From Pisaster brevispinus (Eukaryota; Echinodermata; Asteroidea; Forcipulatida; Asteriidae), in the NCBI GenBank assembly GCA_023634235.1, contig JAMKCF010000007.1:1-64000 (forward strand): a DNA stretch of 64,000 bases. Direction: 5' to 3'. The notes beneath the pieces are model-generated. The model was not told the origin of the DNA, made no database searches, and worked only from the letters and a program-made list of their open reading frames with translations. The position numbers were made by a program, and so were the translations under genes. The number at the start of each line of letters is the position of its first letter. The first letter of the stretch is position 1. This document shows positions 54,671 through 64,000 of this stretch, piece by piece.

Positions 54671-57600
54671 TAGAACCATTGCATTACTTGTAACTTATTT
54701 GGTTTGGCTGCCATCTTGAATGTCAAAATGGCCGACATCTTTAATACACTTTTACGTATATTTCAGCATTTGAGAATAGTGGCTAAGCCCGTGTTTATTA
54801 TTTTGGGCATTCCAATTACTGAATGTCTACCTTTTTATGAGCAATATAATTGCCATTGTAAATTTTAAAATGGGCACCAGGCCTTTTTTATGCTGAGAAC
54901 AATTTATAAAATGCTTATTAATTGTGATGTACAGACGTTTCATTACTAATTTGTATACAAAGATTGTTAGCAAACAAGTTTACTGTCATTAATTGTTAAC
55001 CGAGTCTGGTTAAAGTTTCCTTTAGTTTATTAACTTGTTGCACACAAACAGAATGTATGCGCCGTAAAAAGTTTTTTTTTCAAAGATTGGGTCGCATCCA
55101 ACAACGTCAATTGTCTGGTTTAGGCCGTGTTTAAGACTTTACATTTCAAAAGTCACATACATGTCACTTGACTTTTAAAATGTATTCGTAATCAATGTTC
55201 AATACGCACGGTAAAACTACAATTTTTTATTCCAATTGTTGTTTTCATTTTTCAATACTTGTTATTCTGAAGCTAAAGTATGAATCAAGTTTTATACTTC
55301 AATTTACACTAACTCGAAATTGTACTTGGAAATCCAATTACTTGTATTCAGAATTGTTCAATTTGAATATGAGAGTACTTGGACTCGGAAGGCTAATACC
55401 CGTGATATCCAAGTACTACACTCAGTGCCAAAACTTACTGTTGTTGTATTGTCTCAAAAGAATGAAAAAATAGTTTGTTGACATACATTAAAGTAAAATA
55501 TACAAATTACCTATGCCTTTGTAATGTATGTGAGGGTTTTTGAACAAATCATTTAGCCGCATTTCTTCAGAGAAAATGTTTCCGAAAGCGCTTAGGCTTC
55601 TAACAAATTTTGTTAGGTATGCAGTAAGATTGTAGGCCTTCACTACATTCAGTAGAAAGTGTTGAAACAAGTTTATTTGCTTAAGTCTAAATGCACATGT
55701 TAAATACATTACATACCATGTAAATGAATAAGTGCATCCTTGAATGGAGCATTGTTTTCTTCCATCCGTAAGTTCCAGTTAAATGTACCAGTTCATAAAC
55801 GTGTGAAATGTAAATGTATTTTATCTAATAATGGCACTTCTTCTAAAGTTGTGATCCAGTGTTAAAAAAGTGAATATAATTAGAAACATAACAATACCGA
55901 CAGGAAATTTAATGGTATATGTAAATGGAACATTATTGCTTTTTCGCTAGAGTATATTCGTTAAATACAGCACACCAATTTCATACAGTTAGATTTTAAG
56001 AAAGAGACATAAAAGATACAAATGGATATGAAACACTCTTCAATTCTTGGTTAATGGATGAGTATATTCTTTTCCATTCGCTGTAGTTTTCAGCAAATGC
56101 ACAGAGGTGTGCTAGTACATGCACATGTATTATCCCAAGTGAACAAAACTTAAAATAGAGATTAATAGAGATTAAATAGAGATTAATGCTGATAATTCAG
56201 CATTACTCTCTTAAGAGTTTTGCAAAGTTGAAACAGTTTGTAATAATGTACTTACAACACGGTGTACTGTTATCCACTATTAATGAGTCGTAAATGCATT
56301 TGCAGTACTAATAAACTTAAACCCTTCATTTACTCAAAATGAAGTGCCATTTTCTTGATGTTTTCACAACGAAGTGAATACTTTACAAGAGATTTGTTAG
56401 TACTTGTATGCATCTCTTACAACATGTTACTCGATAAAAAAACGGCTGTAAAGCCTTAATGTACTTCCTTTTTGAGCTATGAATACAATGTAAGAGAGAT
56501 TAAACAATAAACAGGAGGAAGGAAACGTTCACTTCCCCAGTGAGTAATCTGTACTGTATTAGACAGCCTAAACGTATAGTTACATACGCAGACTCGTAGG
56601 TAGGAGTCCATCGGAGTCCACTGGTCCTAACAGACAGTACATTAATGTGATACGTCTAGTTTTGCAGTTGGCTGGATTTGGACTGCCCGACAGCCAGGCG
56701 CAGCAAGACCGACTGGTTTGTTGCATAACAACTCTAACAACACTTGCATTAACACCAACAATAGAGACAGTCGTTCCACTACATTCTTCACCCTTATTAT
56801 TTTTTAACAGAATAAACTTACACATTCCCACAGCATTTGTATTTACGCACATACATGTACGTGGGGTTCTATTTTCCCCCAAACTGTCATGAACTATTTA
56901 GTATAAAATAAACCTGGCTTAAGTTTCACCTTTTGTCAATTTATTTGTATTCATTTTTTTTTTATAACTGTTTTTCTAGTTTCAAATGCAACTGCATTTA
57001 TTTTAAAACACTTAAGCCGTTTGTAGGAAAACAAACAAAGGGCAGATGGGAGCAGAACAATGAAAACTTTGTAAATATAACATATGTCGCTGCAGATATT
57101 TAGCCGAACTTTCAGCTGGGTAACACTTTTAAGTATATGAGCACGCGTGACTTTTTAAGTTGACAGAATACATGTTCTTTGTGTTTTTCAGGCAGTGTGT
57201 CAAAACCTCGTCATTTACTATGCCTTGGACCTTGTCGACCTCGTGTGGGACTGATCTGGCTATTGTATGGACACTGGCGAGGAACGCCTCAGCATAATTT
57301 CTGGGCACAAATAATGGGGCATCAGTCTCCAGAAATAGCTACCCAAGGGGGATGTTTTGTGCGACACTTCGGGTTCCTTGATTAATTTGTTTCATATATA
57401 CGATTCATGACATTTGGAAAACATTAATAATAGCATTTTCTTTAATTTATATCCCTTAGTAACTCAAATTTTTTAATGACGCCACAAATAGATTTCATAA
57501 CAAATTTCCATTTTCTGAGTGACTTCATTAGACACGTGTACTCACTGTCCTTAGTGCTTCTCTTTGCATGATGTTTTCACTTCGATTGGGCAAGGAAAAT

Positions 57601-59153
57601 TACAGCGCAAGACTAAAATGAGAAGGTGATTTTTACCTAAAAAACTGAAAAAGTATTTACTCTACAATGGAAACAAGTGAAAAACTACACGCATTTAAAC
57701 TACTGTCCACTAAATCTTGTTTGGCTCTGAGAGTAGTACTGTTCTAAATTTGATAGAATAGTTAAATTTGTGAAATGCAGCTAACACTAACTTCAGAGTT
57801 TCCTCCAACTGGCAGCACGCACTTGAAAACTGAGTTATCTTGCCCAATGGATGCAGTCTCCCTATTCTGTCAATATCTTTGATCGGGGATGGTGCAATTC
57901 AGAAGCCATGGCAAAAAGGGAAATCGCCAACATAGGGTCATTTAGCTCAAGAGTGCCAAAACGTTACCCGGGAGGCCGTTACTCGCTAGCCAGTTTTTCT
58001 TTGTTAACCCCAAAATTATTTTAAACATTTACCCATTCAGTTTTGCATTGACATGTAAAAAGGGAACGAATACAAAATATATAGTTATAGATAACTTCTC
58101 CTTTTTCTATCTTTTACGTTCTAGTGATTCTATTATTTTATTAAAATTAAGGGGTCAATCTGATTGCAGGCTGGATAAATTCCTATAAAACAGATTTCAT
58201 CAAAGACTAGACAGGATTTAATTAGGACAGGAAGTGTTTCAGAATGCTCCAAGTCCAAGTTCAGCGACCTTTTATTTATGTCACTGGGTCCAAAGCTATA
58301 CAAATGTATGGATCAGAGGTCAAAACGTATGTGTCAAGTCAGTGGGGAAGTGGGGTGCTACTTACCGACGCTGTGTTCACACAAGCCGATAGTCCGATGA
58401 TTCTCTTGGGTGCTTAACTTCACAATTAGTAGGGCAACTAAGGGCATACAAGTGGACTAGGTCCGTCGGTGTACACCAGTAATGTTCCCAAAGTTACACA
58501 AACATGGGCGAAATCCCTAACGACACGACGACGACGACGACGACGACGGACTAAAATATAACAACGAGTTTATATGTGCAGAGAGGTAGCTCACAAATGC
58601 GCCATAAATAACTGCAAAATGTTCACTGCTTTACAGTCAAAATCATGTTGAATACGCCTCGAAGCAATACAAAAAAAGGAACAGTCAGACGTGATAAAAA
58701 CGCTGAATTGATACGCTGACAAAAAAGTCATTACGTACACAGTGTAGCTGGTATTTAGCCGTATTGTTACCAACTGATGACCTCTGCTACTCCGTTTAGT
58801 ACGGCGTGCCAAGTGGTGCATAAACAACAGTACGCAAATTTTCTTGTTACCACAAGTACGTACACGCAGATCTGTGTTTGTTTGTTTTTTGCGGCGGGGT
58901 TAGTCTGTAGCGGAGCTTGCGTGAGGGTCAGATGATTTGTGGGTGTTAATTTTGGGATAAATTGTGCATATTCAAAACATAAATCGGGGGTTTTGCCAAT
59001 TAAATAAGTGTGTAATAGCAGTGACGTGTCACGTTTTATTGACTCGGGAACAACACTTAGTCAACTGGCGGGGAAATACTAAGTGCAGTGAATAAAATTA
59101 ATTCAACAATGACTGAGATGATTGAATGATTAATGATACTTTGTCTTCATCCA
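54671..59153. other. Intergenic, no gene firmly recognised
   Basis: It contains a short triple TAGAGATTAA repeat (56155-56187) and an (ACG)n tract (58520-58548). A GC-richer block at 57190-57385 preceded by TGTGTTTTTCAG could be an exon, but no frame resembles a known protein. Nothing else is supported. Confidence 0.4.
58518..58550. repeat. (ACG)n trinucleotide repeat
   Basis: About ten ACG/CGA units in an otherwise CpG-poor region. Confidence 0.9.
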
Positions 59154-62100
59154 GCAGCCGATTTCACGAAAGTAGTGCGTAACTTGCGCCATGTCGTAAA
59201 GTTGCGCCATGTAAATGTTGCGCAGCTGCGCCACTTCCTTTAGTTGCATTTCACGAAACTTGCCGTAGCTGCGCAACTTTTTAATAAACTAAATAAATAA
59301 TAAACACCGTGGACGAGGCTAATATCAACCTTTTCAACGACTGTTGCCTGAATCCACTGGAAAAAACTGCAACGGAGCGGCCATTTTAAATCACGATCTT
59401 TTTTTACAACAACATGTTTATACAATGACGGAATAAGATGGCTCAACTTGGACCACCACTGACTACGTTTACATGCTTTATTTTGACACGTAAGTCCGTT
59501 AAAACTAATAGTTATAGAAATGACTAGTTAAATAGTTCAACGATTAATAGTATCAAACACTCGCTGCTTTTCATGTTATTTTTAACTGACAAATGTTTTC
59601 AAATTTACAAACACTGACGTCGAACGAAAGGGCGGACTTGACTGAGTTTGGTCATGTTGGTGCGATCGTGTGATGATGATACGTGTTCATAGACATTTAT
59701 AAGTGCGGACATGCCGTATTGTTTGTATCAAACTCAACACTATTTCAACATCATTGTGTTACTTACTGTGGCCTTAGTTGACTTTTTAAATTTGTTTGAA
59801 GTATAACGCATATACACCATGTATAAAGTGCATAAAAATACATATTTGGGGAATAATGAGAACTTCAGACAATTGTCAATAGTACAAAATACCGAGCATG
59901 GCAAGTGGTAAAATATAACATTAACAATTATAAAATCGAACCGTAGTTTAAGTAAAGCACTAAGCTACTACTAATACAGCATGACTAGTGAAGTGGTAAA
60001 CTCAAAATTGTACATTTCGGCAGCAAAATATTCTCAATATAATTATGTCAACTTGTCGACGATTGTTAATGCACAATTTAAACCATGGTGGTGGGTTTTT
60101 TTTCTTTTCAAATTGATTTATAATTGAATGTTGCTGTCACTTTGCAACTATTTTTCCCCTTATTTAATTGTTCTTAAAACGTTATTTATTTTATAAGTTC
60201 ATTTATTTATTTATTTGTTTATTATCTTGTGAAATAGCCGGTTGGAAAATGGGACTTAACTATTACAAACCCAACCACCATATCCCACACTAATTTGTCA
60301 ACGATTATCCACTGAAATTATCACCTTAATTTTTTTTAATTCTTCTCATTTTATGTTTAGATTAAGCTACACTTCAAAAACACAAGAGAGGGAGAGAGAG
60401 AGAGAGAGATCCATATGAAATTAATTTCATGTCAATAAGAATATGCAAACATGAAAAACATTCAAGTCGGCTTGATACCAGTGTCTTCTTGGTTCTTGGT
60501 TGGTTTCCTTCAAAATACTCCATGAAAGAGATTTGACTTCCATGATATCAAGGGAGAAGAATATTATTTATTCATGAGGTGTGAAGAGGTAAAATTTAAA
60601 TATTTATATTAAACCAATAAAAGGATGATTAATGCTGTTGCTAAAAATAAACAAAACATGTTACCTATTTTTCTGAAAATCTCAATGCAAGTGATAGGTT
60701 CAACTCATATCAAAACTTTCATTTAAAAAGAAAGTCATTTTCTTATGGGAAAATCAACAGCACAAAATGGTTTGATGCATCATGTAGACCTATCTTTTTT
60801 GCTTAACATATGCACAGTGACTTAAGACAACTCAATTAAAGTTCTTGTTTCCCTGTTATATTCAGGATGCAGCTCCACATCCCTTATTATATGTCATGAG
60901 AGATTGAAGATGTCAAGGAGATGAAGAAAAAGATGAAGTGGTGTTCAAGGAGATCTCTGTGTCATTTTCAGAGTCATCCTACATTTATTTTCCCAGCAAA
61001 CTGGAAGTTTAATTTTAAAAGACCCAGTTCAAAATCAAACTAAGGGCTGCCTACTATGGGTTAATATTCCATGATGACTAATAAGCTTGTTAGTTATAAA
61101 TAATTTAGTTATACATGTAACTATAAGTTAGAAAACCCAAAAATCAATATGTTTTCCAATATCATAAGCAAGTTTGACCATTTCCAGGGGCCTCCACCCT
61201 TGACTCCACAATGAATGTAGTTGGGGGGGGTTAATGACACCAAATCCTGTCAACTTAATTAAACAAAATGAAAACCATTTTCTTTAAATAGTTTGTTAGA
61301 TTCTTTTGAAATGCTTTAAAGACAAACTTTGTGATTCCCATTACAATTCATTTTTGGACAGCTGAACTTAGCTGAAATCTTCATGTAGTTTTGAAACAAT
61401 TCTTTATTTAATATATATATATATATTTTTTGGGGGGCGTTGAATTGATTCATTAAGTTTTCTGAACAAAAAAGAAGTAATAAATTGTATAATATTTTGC
61501 TCAAATAAATGTAGGTACATTTAAACAGTTTCCTTAAAAAACTTGTCTGTTTTGTAGTTGAAAGTATTGATGTTTTGTACGTATGGAAGGAAAAATAAAA
61601 TAATGTTCATAAGTGAAATGGAAAATGTGTTAAATTATTGATTTATTTGAACTTGTATGAAAGTATTGATTTTGTTTTGTCATGGGAGTTGAAATAAAGT
61701 TTACAAGTGAAATGAATAATTCAGGATTGATTTCTTGAATAATAAGCTGGGCTATTTATCGCCACCGATGCATTCTTTATAAACAAATAAAGAACATGAG
61801 ACGACAGTGTTGTTCTGAAACTGTATTATGGTTGCATTTACAACTGACGATCGCCAGTTTTAATTACCCCACAATTGTTGCCGATTAAGCCGTTTATTTC
61901 CTCCAAAAAAGACCGTTTTAAAAAATTCAATAGTACAAATAACTTAAAAACCAATGGCCGACGAACGTGTTTTGTTTTGTTTTGAGTCCGCTAAAGAGAA
62001 GAAAGTGCAATATCTGTCGGTAAACACTGAAATATAAACGTCGCTGCCCAAGGATCGCGTAGCCTCCCGGGCAAAACACGTTGTGCCGTTGGCAATTTTT

Positions 62101-62307
62101 TAACTTGCGCAATAAAATACTGACTTACGCCATCAAAATCGAGTGCGTAAGTTGCGCCATTTTTGTGGCGCAACTTTCAGACTTGCGCCACTTTCAGATG
62201 TGGCGTAACTTTCTTGAAATCGATCTTAAACTAGTGGCGCAACTTACGCCATAAACGTTGCGCAAGTGGACTTACGCCATGGCGTAAAGTTTCGTGAAAT
62301 CGGCTGC
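59154..62307. mobile_element. 3.15-kb TIR element with subterminal TTGCGCCA clusters
   Basis: GCAGCCGATTTCACGAAA at 59154-59171 is exactly inverted at 62290-62307. Next to both ends lie dense direct and inverted copies of TTGCGCCA / TGGCGYAA (at least ten in all) plus extra copies of the TIR core (CATTTCACGAAACTTGCC at 59248, and an inverted copy near 62212-62231). No transposase frame was found between them. The layout fits a non-autonomous or decayed cut-and-paste transposon. The superfamily is open because no clear target duplication was seen. Confidence 0.68.
60384..60409. repeat. (AG)n microsatellite
   Basis: About 12 AG/GA dinucleotides, one GG interruption, inside the TIR element. Confidence 0.9.
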
Positions 62308-63829
62308 AGGTCTTCTTTTTTTTTCGATTGACATGGCCTCCTATGTCCTGTTTATATGTTTCTCCTTTATTATTTTTTTCATAAATTGATAAATTGCTTA
62401 CTCATTTACTTAATAATAATATAAAATAAAGACAAGCAGTATGTAGTCATGGCCAGCATTAGTGGGGACACGTTGCCCTGAACATCACGAAACAAACAAA
62501 TAACAAGACGAAAAACAACTCAGAAAACACAAAATGCAGAAATAAAGACGTACAGAAAAACCGAAATATACTGACAAAGAAATTAAAAGTACATATGATA
62601 CAAAAAACAAAAAGGAACAAAAGACGGATATAGAAAAGGTGTAGAAACAAAGAAAAAATTTAACAAATAAAGAAAAAGAGAAACAAAGAAATAAAGAATA
62701 CAAGAAAAAAGGAAATCAAGTAACAAATAAAAATACAGGAGCACAGAAGCATAATTTCCATACAAAGAAATCAGTGGATTGCTTAGGCATATGTTAATAG
62801 CTCAACACAATTTTTAAAATCATCAAAATACCTACAAATGATCATCCTTCCCCAATATTAAAACTCAACTCCGGCCATACACCCCCAAATTGTGCTTCGT
62901 AGTTACAGAAAGGGGACGAGAAGGGTGAGGAGGGCAGGTGAAGACCAAACAACATTGCGTACCGAATTTACCTACCGTTAACGACCCAATTCTACAAAAT
63001 GATTACCTCTCAGTGTCACTCCAGTTAACCCCCTTACCCCACATTACATTTGCATCATTTTATACGCAAGAATCGCTCCCATCTAGCGGCATCCCGCTAG
63101 TAACTCTTATGACAATACGGCAAACAGCAGATTTAGAATGGGGAATTCCCACTATGCAATGGCGTATTGTGCAATACATATACATGTGATGTGGTTCAAC
63201 CATACTGGGAGTTTCCACAATATGTAATGACATGTTGCGCAATACAGTGATGTCCCCAGAGCCACGCGTATGTATGGTAAATACAATTTACAGAACGGAC
63301 ACAGTACCATTCAGCGTGTTGTGCCAACAACAGATCATTGCCGGAACTTCCTCTCCAACTGTGTTTCATGCCATCTTCTACTCAAACATCCGTAAGTTAT
63401 TGTTGAAGTTTCTTCCATCCTCATTGAAAAAATATTTGTTTGATTGTTTGAAATCATAAGTGATTGTATACATTTTTGAAATTCCAGATTTGTGTTCAGA
63501 ATTGAACCACATTTGTTACTTTGCCATTATAAAAATGATCTTTGTAAAAAAAAATTAAAGTGCTTTCGCACTCGAACGTGTCCGTCTGAATCAGGCCAGA
63601 AATTTCCCTGTCCATGTCCAATTGAGTTTGCAATCCAGTGAACCAATAATTATTGTTATTACTAAAATCTTTAGTCAGGCGGATACATGTTGCTAATACC
63701 TTCCAACATTAAGCTGACAATAGGATGCACGGATTAGCATTCACTAAAGGGCTCAGATATATCTGATAATATTTCCTGCCTGAAAAAGGTAAAAGGGGCT
63801 GAAACCCTTGGACTTTCTTGTTGGTTTGT
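62308..63829. other. Intergenic, no gene recognised
   Basis: A purine-rich stretch at 62470-62760 leaves long but meaningless Phe/Leu-rich frames on the minus strand. The frame at 62938-63189 has no recognisable domain. Confidence 0.4.
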
Positions 63830-63912
63830 TAGGTGTTTGGGCATTACAGCCCGAACAACTCTTTGATTTTGTTTGGATTTTAGAATAGGTGTTCGGGCAT
63901 TCCGCCCGAACT
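63830..63912. repeat. Two tandem GC-stem hairpins
   Basis: GTTTGGGC-ATTACA-GCCCGAAC (63834-63856) and GTTCGGGC-ATTCC-GCCCGAAC (63890-63910) are similar eight-pair stems about 55 bp apart, the second perfect and the first with one G-T. They sit in otherwise T-rich DNA. Confidence 0.65.
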
Positions 63913-64000
63913 TTTAACTATTATTTTTTTACGTCATCTTTAATGAGGGTAAACTCCGATTAGCGCCCAGCACTGCTTTCCATGGAGGCCCTCGGTACAA

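Noticed and set aside
62459..62765. Phe/Leu-rich minus-strand frames
   Set aside because: Caused by a purine-rich strand bias; no domain and no start context.

Overview
The window is the left end of a linear eukaryotic chromosome. It opens with about 5.9 kb of CCCTAA repeats, the C-rich strand of a TTAGGG telomere in the orientation expected at a left terminus. It then runs through subtelomeric satellites into transposon-dense DNA. Two host genes with GT..AG introns are visible: a monocarboxylate-transporter-like (SLC16) gene and an RBCC/TRIM-NHL-like gene. TTAGGG telomeres, a TRIM-NHL gene, a Tx1-like LINE and a GMR1-like Gypsy element together fit an animal, most likely a marine invertebrate deuterostome (echinoderm, hemichordate or cephalochordate). 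That placement is inference; no gene here fixes the species.

Layout. 1-5868 telomere. 5869-8678 two related subtelomeric tandem arrays (86-bp and about 186-bp units), the first interrupted by a 723-bp inverted-repeat element. 8679-16655 a very young, apparently intact LTR retrotransposon on the minus strand. It has near-identical 1475-bp LTRs, a perfect 5-bp target duplication, and integrase placed before reverse transcriptase. 16656-16890 rest of the subtelomeric repeat, ending in a short interstitial telomeric tract. 17225-17530 LINE remnant. 17575-26943 MCT-like gene (minus). Its large intron holds a decayed LTR element (20116-26137) containing a MULE-like element (21887-24343), which in turn contains a long-arm foldback element (about 22068-23709). 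26944-30894 no recognised gene.

30981-36789 a full-length two-ORF LINE (minus), and 38974-40837 a shorter, internally deleted relative. Both are bordered on both sides by (TTTA)n-rich DNA. 37100-38170 a ~245-bp satellite with inverted copies at 42770-43180. 42372-42537 a near-perfect palindrome. 43207-43494 a small TIR element. 43504-45113 a 61-bp minisatellite. 48892-51490 TRIM gene (minus, two coding exons). 52000-54130 a degenerate L2/CR1-like LINE. 59154-62307 a 3.15-kb TIR element with dense subterminal motifs. The rest is low-information intergenic DNA.

The two host genes do not form a pathway; they are isolated genes in repeat-rich subtelomeric DNA. The strongest signals are the IN-before-RT Gypsy element landing in a palindromic subtelomeric unit, and the LINE pair whose microsatellite borders and position-matched, base-substituted hairpins suggest microsatellite-directed insertion and conserved RNA structures.
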